Positions 1 to 6,959 of a stretch of DNA of 7,076 bases are shown here, in pieces. A program made the translations under genes and the position numbers. The stretch spans positions 1-7,076 of the forward strand of contig CAXRGH010000229.1 in the NCBI GenBank assembly GCA_964230195.1. Direction: 5' to 3'. Origin of the DNA: CAXRGH01 sp964230195 (GTDB taxonomy: Bacteria > Pseudomonadota > Gammaproteobacteria > Enterobacterales > Alteromonadaceae). Each line of letters begins with the position of its first letter. Position 1 is the first letter of the stretch. The notes under the pieces are model-generated. The model saw only the letters and a list, made by a program, of their open reading frames with translations. It did not search any database and was not told where the DNA came from.

Positions 1-1672
1 GTTGCGTCACTAATATGAAACCTGCAATGGGCAGACTAATAGGCAATATCAATGCGGTCTTTGGATGATCAATCATCCACGCTAAATAATGCTTGAATAG
101 ATTTGTCATTGGTGGCAATTGAACGCCACTTCGATACCACCGTTTTTGCTGCTGTTCTTGCTGCGGTAAAAAACATGCGGCAAGTGCGGCAATAATCGTC
201 AACGAAATAAACAATGATCCAATTAATGCCATAACAACGCTGATGGCAATCGGACTAACAAAATCACCTGTATTACCCGGTAATAAAAAAATCGGCATAA
301 ATCCGAGTATGGTGGTCAAGGTGGAAGCCGTTAACGGGATCAGTAAGTGTCGAATACTTTTATCCAACGCATGAATACGGCTGATACCTGGGATCAATAA
401 ATTCATTCTAATTTCATCGGTGACAACAATAGCATTGTCAATGAGCAGACCTATAGCGATAATAATCCCAAAAACTGACATTTGGTGGATTTGTTGTTCA
501 TAAAAGGCTAATGAAAACAACGTAAATGCCGCCGAAAGTGGTAAAGCCAATCCAACAATAAATGCCGCACGTGTCCCCATAAATAATAGGATAACCACCA
601 TAACAACCAGACAGCCCAGCAGTAGATTGGTGGATAATCCGTTTAACCGCTCTTCTGTATACACGTTTTGATCGAACACAATAGAGACATCCACCGTGCC
701 AGAAAAACGATCACGAAATTTGTCTACCTGTTGGGTAATATTGTGAACCCATGTGTCTACGCGCACCGTCGGTTGCATTCTAGCAGCAACAAAGATCACC
801 CGTTCGCCATTATGGATGGCAATATCGCGCTCTGGCGTCTTCCACTGTCGCTCGACGTTTGCAATATCAGAGACTTGTAAGATGCCTTGATCGCCGAAGC
901 CGGTTATTGGAATAGATTCTACTGTCTCAACGCCATCGAGCTCATCTGCTACTTGTATTCGCGTATTAAAATGCTGGTTTCGAATAACGCCAGCAGGACG
1001 TTTTGCATCAAATTCCCCAATGGCATTGGCAAGGTGGCGAGTGGTCAGGCCAAGATCCATTAGCTTTTGAGGTTCAACAGATACTCTAATCTCTTCATCA
1101 ACTTTACCGTATTGGCGGACAATTTCAGTGCCTGACACATTTCTCAAATCATCCGACAATTCATCAGACAAGCGAGATGCAATAAGTAGTTCAGATATTT
1201 GCTTTGGTTTGACAGCAACTTTTAACGTAAAAGAGCTCGCGCCACGTTGGGTATCTAGCTGAGTTTTACCAACATCCAATGGCAGGTTTTGGTTTGCTTC
1301 GGCAAGACGGTCCCTGATTTTTGAAAAGATCCCCTCGTTGGTGTCACTGGTTACCCAGTCCTGTACTTCGATAAAAATAATCGAAATTCCCGCGCGTGAA
1401 GTGGACTTTAACTCCTTAATTTCGTGCAATTGACGCAGTTCATCCTCCAGCACGTCAGTGACCAAACTATCCACTCGTTCTGCTGATGCTCCTGGATAGG
1501 GAGTGATCGCAATGACATTTCGCGTGTCAATTCGTGGGTCCTCTAACCGCGGCAGATTGACTACTGCGGAAAAACCAGCAACAAGCAAAATCATAATGCT
1601 TAAGCCTAGCAAATACTGATTTCTAAAAAATAAATGAACTATGCCCATGAATCCAGAGCTACTGCGCGTCAT
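1..1672 (-). CDS. RND efflux transporter permease (HAE1/AcrB-like), N-terminal half, cut by window edge
   Basis: Inner-membrane proton-driven pump of the resistance-nodulation-division superfamily. With a periplasmic adaptor and an outer-membrane channel it exports drugs or other amphiphiles. The frame is open from an ATG at 1672-1670 to the window edge, giving 557 codons, about half of the usual 1020-1050 residues. Visible parts are TM1 (about 18-38, followed by the RND-like NLPRLEDPRI), the first periplasmic porter segment (about 40-340), TM2-TM6 (about 345-502), a polar Gln-rich stretch near 503-510 and the start of TM7 (about 537-557). TM4 carries the RND motif AIGLLIDNAIVV; D412 matches AcrB Asp407, but Asn413 replaces AcrB Asp408. 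The start follows the adaptor stop by one base (TAA-C-ATG), with an AAAGGG ribosome site inside the adaptor's end, so the two are co-transcribed and probably translationally coupled. Substrate cannot be told. The family call is secure. Confidence 0.95.
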   Translation of the reverse strand, partial: MTRSSSGFMGIVHLFFRNQYLLGLSIMILLVAGFSAVVNLPRLEDPRIDTRNVIAITPYPGASAERVDSLVTDVLEDELRQLHEIKELKSTSRAGISIIFIEVQDWVTSDTNEGIFSKIRDRLAEANQNLPLDVGKTQLDTQRGASSFTLKVAVKPKQISELLIASRLSDELSDDLRNVSGTEIVRQYGKVDEEIRVSVEPQKLMDLGLTTRHLANAIGEFDAKRPAGVIRNQHFNTRIQVADELDGVETVESIPITGFGDQGILQVSDIANVERQWKTPERDIAIHNGERVIFVAARMQPTVRVDTWVHNITQQVDKFRDRFSGTVDVSIVFDQNVYTEERLNGLSTNLLLGCLVVMVVILLFMGTRAAFIVGLALPLSAAFTLFSLAFYEQQIHQMSVFGIIIAIGLLIDNAIVVTDEIRMNLLIPGISRIHALDKSIRHLLIPLTASTLTTILGFMPIFLLPGNTGDFVSPIAISVVMALIGSLFISLTIIAALAACFLPQQEQQQKRWYRSGVQLPPMTNLFKHYLAWMIDHPKTALILPISLPIAGFILVTQ

Positions 1673-1673
1673 G

Positions 1674-2831
1674 TTAGTTTACCCTTTCATTATGGATAAG
1701 CGAGTGAACCCGTTGTTTTGATACCAGTTTGTGAACCCCTTGGCGGAGTACATAGTCTGATGCGTTGACGCTACCAGTGACATAAGCACGTTGGCCTTCA
1801 CTAAAAACAATAGTGACATGTTTAGGGACCACTAGTTGACCATCTCCAAGCCCTTCGACCGTTAATACGCGCCAAGTCCCTCGAACACCTGCTGAGAGGG
1901 CTGAAATGGGCACCCAGAAACCCCGCTGAGTAACCGGTTGCATCCAATGTATCGAGACTAATTCACCGACAACTAAATCAGCTACGTTTTTTTGTCTATG
2001 ATCAAAAGCAAATAACAAATCTTGTGTTTGAGTCACTGGATCAGTGAACGGTGTTTTCGCAGACATGAATACTGAATACTCATTATCATTGTACTCCAAT
2101 GTTGCTTCAGCATCCGCGGGGATTAATCTTGCAGTATCGGAGGCCACTGCAACTCGTGCACGGAGCGCCGACATATCTTGCAGCGCGAATACAGGCTGTC
2201 CGTTGGCAACCGTATTCCCCAGGTGTTGCAGACGCTGAGTAATCAGTCCATCAAATGGCGCGCGCAGAATCGCATCATCGAGTTGTACTTTGTTGGCTTG
2301 CTGCAACGCTAAAATCTCATTGACAGCCCCATCTGCTGCCTTCGTTCGTTCGCGCGCTTCATCAAGACGTTGCTCGGACTCAAGTCCCTGCTGGATCAGG
2401 CGGCTAATGCGCTGTTCTGATAATCGAGCTAATCTCGCCTCCGCTTCAGCGCCTTGTAGGCTTGCCGCAATCCTTTCTTGCTGAGCCAGGGTTGCCTCAG
2501 TATCTAGGAGACCAAGCACCTGACCTTTTTTCACATATTGGCCCTCATCAACGGTTAAGGAAATGATTCGCCCCGCGGCCTCAAAACCAATCATTGGCAT
2601 ATTCCCTGATTCGATCTTGCCAATGAGTGCGCGTGGACGTTGAAAACCTTCCAAATAATTAATCGTTATTACGTCAACTCGCAGTGTGTCATCTCTAGCA
2701 CCCTTTGACTCTTGTTTTTCGCCCCCTGCAAGTTTAAGAATAACCACAAGTAATAGTAAGGGAGATATCAATAGCAGCGACAATGCTATACGTCGATGTT
2801 GATGAATAAACTGTGTTAACTTATCTTTCAT
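1674..2831 (-). CDS. RND efflux periplasmic adaptor subunit (HlyD/AcrA-type membrane fusion protein)
   Basis: Periplasmic adaptor of 385 residues that bridges the RND permease to an outer-membrane channel. The N-terminus is basic (HQHRR) followed by a hydrophobic segment at about 16-35. No lipobox cysteine follows, so it is probably anchored by an uncleaved helix rather than a lipid. The order of domains is classic: first lipoyl half (about 80-111, with VDEGQYVKKGQVLGLLD), an Ala/Gln/Glu-rich alpha-helical hairpin (about 112-185), second lipoyl half (about 186-219, LRAPFDGLITQR then NTVANGQPV), a beta-barrel (about 222-300) and a membrane-proximal domain (about 300-375). The ATG at 2831 is the first possible start, because TGA lies three codons upstream in frame; a GAGGG lies only 3 bases before it, rather close. 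It is the first gene of the efflux operon, with the permease one base downstream, and is divergent from the TetR gene. Confidence in the family is high; the substrate is unknown. Confidence 0.95.
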   Translation of the reverse strand: MKDKLTQFIHQHRRIALSLLLISPLLLLVVILKLAGGEKQESKGARDDTLRVDVITINYLEGFQRPRALIGKIESGNMPMIGFEAAGRIISLTVDEGQYVKKGQVLGLLDTEATLAQQERIAASLQGAEAEARLARLSEQRISRLIQQGLESEQRLDEARERTKAADGAVNEILALQQANKVQLDDAILRAPFDGLITQRLQHLGNTVANGQPVFALQDMSALRARVAVASDTARLIPADAEATLEYNDNEYSVFMSAKTPFTDPVTQTQDLLFAFDHRQKNVADLVVGELVSIHWMQPVTQRGFWVPISALSAGVRGTWRVLTVEGLGDGQLVVPKHVTIVFSEGQRAYVTGSVNASDYVLRQGVHKLVSKQRVHSLIHNERVN

Positions 2832-2836
2832 ATGCC

Positions 2837-2846
2837 CTCAATTGAG
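2837..2846. repeat. 10-bp perfect palindrome over the adaptor ribosome site
   Basis: CTCAATTGAG is fully self-complementary and overlaps the GAGGG ribosome-binding sequence of the adaptor gene (2839-2835 on the minus strand). It is short and has no loop, so it would act, if at all, as a DNA site rather than a hairpin. A chance occurrence is quite possible. Confidence 0.3.
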
Positions 2847-2861
2847 ATCGATTGCCACTCA

Positions 2862-2892
2862 TTGAAAATAATACTAAACTACCCAGTATGAT
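2862..2892 (+). promoter_or_regulatory. possible promoter of the TetR-family gene
   Basis: TTGAAA (2862-2867) and TATGAT (2887-2892) resemble sigma-70 -35 and -10 boxes, but the spacer is 19 bases, longer than ideal. Transcription would start near 2899, placing the 2906-2920 palindrome just downstream, where a bound repressor would block its own gene. An alternative -10 (TAGTAT, 2918-2923) overlaps the palindrome itself, so the assignment is tentative. Confidence 0.35.
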
Positions 2893-2899
2893 ATTACAA
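2871..2899 (-). promoter_or_regulatory. likely promoter of the adaptor-permease operon
   Basis: On the minus strand TTGTAA (2899-2894) and TAGTAT (2876-2871) are separated by exactly 17 bases, a good sigma-70 layout. Transcription would start near 2864, giving a leader of about 33 bases before the adaptor ATG. The 2906-2920 palindrome lies immediately upstream of the -35 box. A TetR dimer bound there could hinder RNA polymerase, consistent with repression. This is read from sequence only. Confidence 0.5.
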
Positions 2900-2905
2900 A
2901 TACAA

Positions 2906-2920
2906 ACTAGACCGTCTAGT
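2906..2920. promoter_or_regulatory. candidate TetR-family operator (perfect 7-1-7 palindrome)
   Basis: ACTAGAC-C-GTCTAGT is a perfect inverted repeat with a single central base, in the divergent space between the adaptor gene and the TetR-family gene. TetR-family dimers typically bind such short palindromes in their own divergent control regions. Its position next to the adaptor -35 box and within the regulator's promoter or leader would let one site control both directions. The regulator-operator match is inferred from position and symmetry. Confidence 0.7.
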
Positions 2921-2929
2921 ATAGAAATT

Positions 2930-2942
2930 AAGGGGAAATGTG
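2930..2942 (+). promoter_or_regulatory. ribosome-binding site selecting a GTG start
   Basis: AAGGGG at 2930-2935 lies 4 bases before the GTG at 2940-2942. The overlapping ATG at 2938-2940 is followed at once by TGA, so it cannot be the start. The GTG fits both the ribosome site and the expected N-terminal length ahead of the DNA-binding domain. Confidence 0.7.
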
Positions 2943-3590
2943 ACAAATTGTAAGGTATCGGGAAAAACGGCTGTGGGTCGCCCGAAAAGTTTAGCGAAGA
3001 AAAACCAAATCATCCTTGCTGCTAGCCAGCTGTTTTTGCGCGACGGATATACTAAAACCTCCCTCGATGCTGTGTCTCAACTTGCAAAAGTCTCGAAACA
3101 AACTGTTTACTCACATTTTGACAACAAAGATGCATTGCTCAAGGCGGTTATTGAGTTAAAAGTCACACAATATCAACTTGACCATACGGTTACCTCCATA
3201 GAATCAGACCAAATATCCAGTTGTTTGACATCGTTAGGTGAACAATTTATGGCATTACTGTGTGACTCAGACGTCATCGCCATGTACAAATTAATTATCA
3301 GTGAATCAGATACTAATCCAACCATTGCCGCACTGTTTTATGAAGCTGGACCCCAAGCCGTTATTGATTCGCTAACGGAATACTTAATCACGGTGAGCCA
3401 TCAGAAGATAGCCCCAGGCCGAGCAAACGAGCTCGCCGTTATGTTTTTTAACTCACTCAAAGGCGAACACTATATGCAACGGTTAATGGGGCTGCCAGTG
3501 TCAATGAACAACTCGCCAAAAACATTTGTCAAAAACGCCGTAAGTGACTTTTTGATTATATTGCAGAGCACCGAGGGATTACACATATAA
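2940..3590 (+). CDS. TetR/AcrR-family transcriptional regulator, AefR-like C-terminus
   Basis: DNA-binding repressor of 216 residues, a normal length for the family. A basic N-terminus with GRPKS (13-17) leads into the TetR helix-turn-helix domain (about 22-68), with the signature ILAASQLFLRDGYTKTSLD followed by KVSKQTVYSHFDNKDALL. The C-terminal part contains YKLIISESDTNPTIAALFY and AGPQAVIDSL, the pattern I associate with the AefR-like ligand-binding domain found on regulators of RND pumps. Translation starts at GTG (2940) behind AAGGGG. The gene is divergent from the adaptor-permease operon and shares its control region, including the palindrome at 2906-2920, so it most likely represses that operon and itself and is released by an effector that cannot be guessed. 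It converges on the histidine kinase gene with 50 bases between. The family call is firm; the target is an inference from position. Confidence 0.93.
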   Translation: MTNCKVSGKTAVGRPKSLAKKNQIILAASQLFLRDGYTKTSLDAVSQLAKVSKQTVYSHFDNKDALLKAVIELKVTQYQLDHTVTSIESDQISSCLTSLGEQFMALLCDSDVIAMYKLIISESDTNPTIAALFYEAGPQAVIDSLTEYLITVSHQKIAPGRANELAVMFFNSLKGEHYMQRLMGLPVSMNNSPKTFVKNAVSDFLIILQSTEGLHI

Positions 3591-3640
3591 TGTATCATTA
3601 TCAAACTGAAGCTCTTTTGCAAGAATCAAGCAGGTTTTGA

Positions 3641-5266
3641 TTAAGATTTGGTTTTGATTGGATGAGATGCAATTGGGAAGGCCACTTGCATTGCCGTTCC
3701 CTCGTTCAATACCGAACTCGCCTTTATGGAGCCACCATGAGACTCGATGATGGAGTCACACATATGAAGGCTCAGTCCAACTCCTTGCCCTACCGGTTTT
3801 GTGGTATAGAAAGGATCAAATATCTTTGAAAGTTCTGTATCAATAATGCCCTTGCCAGAATCTTCTACAATCGCAATCACTGAGTTATTTTCTTTGTCAT
3901 GAATGACTGATAACGTAATTGTCCCAGACTCTCCAACGGCGTCGCATGCATTATTGATAATACTCACAAAAGCCTGCACTAAACGCCCGCTATTACCCGG
4001 AATGAGAGGAGAATCGTCAAACCTTGAAACCACTTCCACATTTGACGGAATTGACGGATAACACAGATTCATTGCTTGTTGTAATATACTCTGTATTGCT
4101 ACTGGTGTACGCTCTTCATCACCAGAATCACTAAACGTTCTCAGATCATTAACGATGTGAGAAACCCGCCCCAGACCATCTGACAGACTATTTACCAAGT
4201 CAGGAACATCCTGCAGAATAAAATCAATATCATGATCGCGATAAGTCTCTGCAAGCGAATCTGCAGAGATACCTGCTTCCTGACTGCACTGAATGTAGCC
4301 CTTGAGCTTGAACAGGTACTGTGTAAGTGTGTCTAGATTTGACACAACATAACCGATGGGGTTATTGATTTCATGAGCAACACCAGAAGCTAAGCGGCCA
4401 ATTGACGCTAATTTCTCAGATTTTACTAATTGATGCTGGGTCTCTTCTAAACTTTTGATCGTTTCCTGTAATTGTTTATTTTGGCAGGCAATTTTGTTCT
4501 TATCAGATTCGGCTTTTTTCTTTCCCTTCGCTAGTCGTTTGAACGATAATTGAAGTTCGCTCTGTATCAGTTGTAATTCATAAGGTGCATTAAGTGCATT
4601 CGATGTATCCCCTTTTTTTTCTTTTCTCGTCTTCGCAACATTCACCAGATGCATCAATGGTTTAATTATCTTTCGGCTATTCCAAACTCCTAATAAGCAC
4701 AATATACCAATGGTAATACATAAGGAGAGCACAAAACTGATGATCATAAATCGGTTCTGTTTCATTAACCTTTGTTCTTTTTGCGCCAGTTCACTCTTAA
4801 CGGATATGTTCAGTTGTTCATAGTTTAGGATGACTTGTTCAGTCTTTGCGTCCATCGACTTGATAAAGCTTAACCACTGTTCTGATCGACCGTCACCTTC
4901 GATAGCTGATTGATTGACTTCAGAGGCCACCTGGCCAACGAACATTTTTATCTGATCAACATGATTAAGTAACTCGGCATCATTAAATGACAGATTTTCA
5001 AGTTGTTGAGTTATCTGCCCCGCCTGTTGAACAATGCCAGGAACCAGATAGCTTTGACGGTTGTAATAAAAAAGATCAAGAGTCACCATCCATTGGCTCA
5101 GCATTGATTGAAGATGTGTTATTTTTACCGCATCCAATGCAATTTCATCGCGCTGACTTTCAAACGACTTGGTCTCATAATACTGACTCCCTATCAAATA
5201 AAAGGAAGCCAAACTCGTTAAGAAACAAAGCATGACGAGGAGTTGACTCTGAACACTGATTTTCAT
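3641..5266 (-). CDS. membrane sensor histidine kinase (HisKA + HATPase_c), no receiver domain
   Basis: Inner-membrane sensor kinase of 541 residues. TM1 is at about 7-27, a mostly helical periplasmic sensor at about 28-171, TM2 at about 173-194, then a HAMP-like linker (about 196-250, IIKPLMHLV, with an unusually basic KTRKEKK) and a charged coiled coil (about 247-285). The dimerisation/phosphoacceptor helix carries GVAHEINNPI with His298. The ATPase domain shows the N box (IINNACDAVGESG, Asn439), G1 (EDSGKGI, Asp469), F box (FDPFYTTK) and G2 (GQGVGLSL), so all catalytic motifs are intact. There is no receiver or output domain, so it needs a separate response regulator, none of which is in the window. 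Its ATG overlaps the stop of the preceding gene (TAATG) with only a weak upstream GAG, implying translational coupling. It is the third gene of the unit starting with the outer-membrane protein. The signal is unknown. Confidence 0.95.
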   Translation of the reverse strand: MKISVQSQLLVMLCFLTSLASFYLIGSQYYETKSFESQRDEIALDAVKITHLQSMLSQWMVTLDLFYYNRQSYLVPGIVQQAGQITQQLENLSFNDAELLNHVDQIKMFVGQVASEVNQSAIEGDGRSEQWLSFIKSMDAKTEQVILNYEQLNISVKSELAQKEQRLMKQNRFMIISFVLSLCITIGILCLLGVWNSRKIIKPLMHLVNVAKTRKEKKGDTSNALNAPYELQLIQSELQLSFKRLAKGKKKAESDKNKIACQNKQLQETIKSLEETQHQLVKSEKLASIGRLASGVAHEINNPIGYVVSNLDTLTQYLFKLKGYIQCSQEAGISADSLAETYRDHDIDFILQDVPDLVNSLSDGLGRVSHIVNDLRTFSDSGDEERTPVAIQSILQQAMNLCYPSIPSNVEVVSRFDDSPLIPGNSGRLVQAFVSIINNACDAVGESGTITLSVIHDKENNSVIAIVEDSGKGIIDTELSKIFDPFYTTKPVGQGVGLSLHMCDSIIESHGGSIKASSVLNEGTAMQVAFPIASHPIKTKS

Positions 5267-5886
5267 TAATTCGGCTCAAATGTATTAAAAGACGACTCAA
5301 TCGTATCAATATCCTGCCACCACACTAGCTCAGTAACCAACAACGTCTTCATTCCGCATTTTAAGAGTACTTCTCCCAGTTCGCCTGTATAACCAATCGT
5401 ATTTGTGTAAGTTTGTGTTGGTGCAGCAGCCTCAAAATCGTAATACGATTTTAAAGCCTCAAGTCGTTTCCCGTTAAAAACTGCCTGTATCTTCGGCACC
5501 TCGAGCTTATATTTATCAGCGCTACGACATCGTTGAAAGGCAAAACCATCTATCTTTAAGTCTTTACTAATTCCCCAGGCAATCTCCACTAATCCCCATT
5601 GACTCTGCTCTGAACGGACATGGACTAACCCCAACACACCATCATTATCAGTGACCACATATAGGGTATGGCGCCCTAACTCTCCGAAATGTAGCACCAT
5701 GCCGGGTAGTTCTTTTGATACAACCTCTCGTGTTCTCTCGTCTACTGTTCGGACAATACTCTGAAACGAGGTGTAATCTGGGTATAACTTTTCAATCATT
5801 GCCACGGGATCTCGTAAGCCACAAAATGCTTGGCTCCAGACATTGACACTAAACAACAAGAAAACTGGAATAATGAAACGATGCAT
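5266..5886 (-). CDS. exported periplasmic protein, unrecognised; possibly FMN-binding-like fold
   Basis: Protein of 206 residues with a Sec signal peptide (1-20, likely cleaved after WSQA). Cys22 is not in a lipobox, so it should be soluble in the periplasm. A central block (about 62-122) includes GELGRHTLYVV, GLVHVRSEQSQWGLVEIAW and FAFQRCRS. The beta-rich layout and the RHTLYVV-to-FQRCR stretch loosely recall periplasmic FMN-binding domains of the RnfG/NosR type, but the C-terminal Ser/Gly-Ala-Thr flavin-attachment motif of those domains is not seen; TNTIGYTGEL sits roughly where it would be. Three cysteines remain (22, 119, 177). GGGAG overlaps the upstream gene's stop and lies 5 bases before the ATG; the kinase gene overlaps its own stop by one base. 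Sitting between an outer-membrane protein and a sensor kinase, it may bind a ligand or cofactor and pass the state to the kinase. The gene is certain; the family is a guess. Confidence 0.9.
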   Translation of the reverse strand: MHRFIIPVFLLFSVNVWSQAFCGLRDPVAMIEKLYPDYTSFQSIVRTVDERTREVVSKELPGMVLHFGELGRHTLYVVTDNDGVLGLVHVRSEQSQWGLVEIAWGISKDLKIDGFAFQRCRSADKYKLEVPKIQAVFNGKRLEALKSYYDFEAAAPTQTYTNTIGYTGELGEVLLKCGMKTLLVTELVWWQDIDTIESSFNTFEPN

Positions 5887-5895
5887 AGCTACTCC

Positions 5896-6858
5896 CTAAA
5901 ACCGCCAACGCAATTGCGCGCTCAATTGAACCGTATTTTGAACCTCTTGATAGGTCAACATAGCACTCAGAACAAGATCTCGGTGAAAGTGATAACGAGT
6001 ACCCAACATCAAATCTTGGCGGCTCCAGTCAGAGAACTGTCGTTGTAGTCTTAACTGCAAGTAGTAAAGTTGCTTCTCATCGGGTGAGCGCCAATTGATC
6101 TCTGTAAAGCTTTGCTGATAATTGACATCGTTTTTTTCGCCCAACAGCCATTCAGCAGAGAAACCCCAAAGCCCCTCATAATAGGCAACATCAACTGCAT
6201 AATTTTCACGCTCGACTTGATTGATCTTGCTCTGATTAAATGAGAAACCATAATGAAAGTCATGATGACTGGACGTACCGATGTAACCGGTTAAGACATA
6301 ACTTGAAGCGTCATCGGGTCGGAAGGATTGCCCGCCTCCCGTTGTTAAGGATACCTCATAATCAATACTAGCATTCTGTTTGTTAATACTGACTCCCCAA
6401 TCCGCTTTTGGTCCGAGGTTCATAGGGTGAGTATATTGAAGCAATGTTCCGTTAGTGTTAATTCGATATTCTGATCCGAAGGGTAATTCAATGTGACCCA
6501 CTTTAATATTCGGTAAATTTTTGCCCAAACCTGTGTAATTAAAGTTGAATATTCGGGTAACCAGCTCAGTGTCATGTTTATCATCAAAAAATGGTGGATG
6601 GGGGAAGAGGTTATCTATTCGAGTCACATAGAGCTGGGCGGTAAGCGTACCAATATCACCCTGGGCATTCGAGACAACTTTGTGATAATCAATGCCGAAT
6701 GCATGCATGAAACCTAAGCTGTCATCAACGTCGGAGTAGACCATTCTTGACGACAGATCGAAAGACTGTCTTGAACTTGTATCTTCGGCGTATGACATCA
6801 CTGAAATCAGCGATATGCCAACCGGAATTAACAAACGATGAGTGTATAATGCCAACAT
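5896..6858 (-). CDS. outer-membrane beta-barrel protein (porin-like), function unknown
   Basis: Protein of 320 residues with a signal peptide (about 1-24, likely cleavage after SYA). The rest is rich in aromatic residues and alternating strands typical of outer-membrane barrels, e.g. FDLSSRMVYSD, YVLTGYIG, FHYGFSFNQS and LVLSAMLTYQEV. It ends in QLSAQLRWRF, whose terminal Phe is the usual barrel-assembly signal. A conserved-looking segment, KVGHIELPFGSEYRINTNG followed by GPKADWGVSINK (about 119-160), resembles porin-like proteins but I cannot name a family. The length suits a barrel of roughly 12-16 strands. CAGGA lies 5 bases before the ATG at 6858. It is first in the unit, 9 bases from the periplasmic-protein gene. 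It could let a substrate through or act as a receptor for the signal sensed by the kinase; that is inference. The localisation is well supported, the substrate not at all. Confidence 0.88.
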   Translation of the reverse strand: MLALYTHRLLIPVGISLISVMSYAEDTSSRQSFDLSSRMVYSDVDDSLGFMHAFGIDYHKVVSNAQGDIGTLTAQLYVTRIDNLFPHPPFFDDKHDTELVTRIFNFNYTGLGKNLPNIKVGHIELPFGSEYRINTNGTLLQYTHPMNLGPKADWGVSINKQNASIDYEVSLTTGGGQSFRPDDASSYVLTGYIGTSSHHDFHYGFSFNQSKINQVERENYAVDVAYYEGLWGFSAEWLLGEKNDVNYQQSFTEINWRSPDEKQLYYLQLRLQRQFSDWSRQDLMLGTRYHFHRDLVLSAMLTYQEVQNTVQLSAQLRWRF

Positions 6859-6919
6859 TATAATCCTGCTAAAAATAAACCGCTTAGCTAAAGATTAGAG
6901 CATTTATCAGAGAATTAAA

Positions 6920-6959
6920 TACACCTTTGTGATGAGACTAATGTCTTACGTTGGGTGTA
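6920..6959. repeat. interrupted inverted repeat upstream of the outer-membrane protein gene
   Basis: TACACC (6920-6925) and GGTGTA (6954-6959) are inverted, and nested nearly at their centre is AGAC-TAAT-GTCT (6935-6946). It lies just downstream of the predicted -10 box. Because transcription would start near 6953, the right arm would be mostly untranscribed, so a protein-binding site is as likely as an RNA hairpin. Confidence 0.4.

Noticed and set aside
668..880. Plus-strand open frame of 70 codons inside the permease gene
   Set aside because: It lies antisense within a clear RND coding frame, with no ribosome site or recognisable protein features.
2044..2484. Two plus-strand open frames of 64 codons inside the adaptor gene
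   Set aside because: They are antisense to a well-supported adaptor and have Arg/Ser/Cys-rich compositions typical of shadow frames.
3587..3642. Possible bidirectional terminator between the convergent TetR and kinase genes (ATAATG/CATTAT at 3587-3601; AATCAA/TTGATT at 3624-3642)
   Set aside because: Both stems are only 6 bp, A/T-rich, and lack a following T-run on either strand. Stem stability and a T-tract would be needed to call a terminator.
3633..3659. Direct repeat GGTTTTGATT at 3633-3642 and 3650-3659
   Set aside because: It has only two 10-base copies in low-complexity sequence at the kinase 3' end. Nothing points to a recombination site or functional repeat.
4987..5235. Plus-strand 82-codon open frame inside the kinase gene
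   Set aside because: It is antisense to the kinase's periplasmic sensor region and shows no domain, signal peptide or ribosome site.
5830..6263. Small open frames (5830-6048 plus, 6051-6263 minus) inside the periplasmic and barrel protein genes
   Set aside because: They overlap convincing genes in other frames and show no protein-like features of their own.
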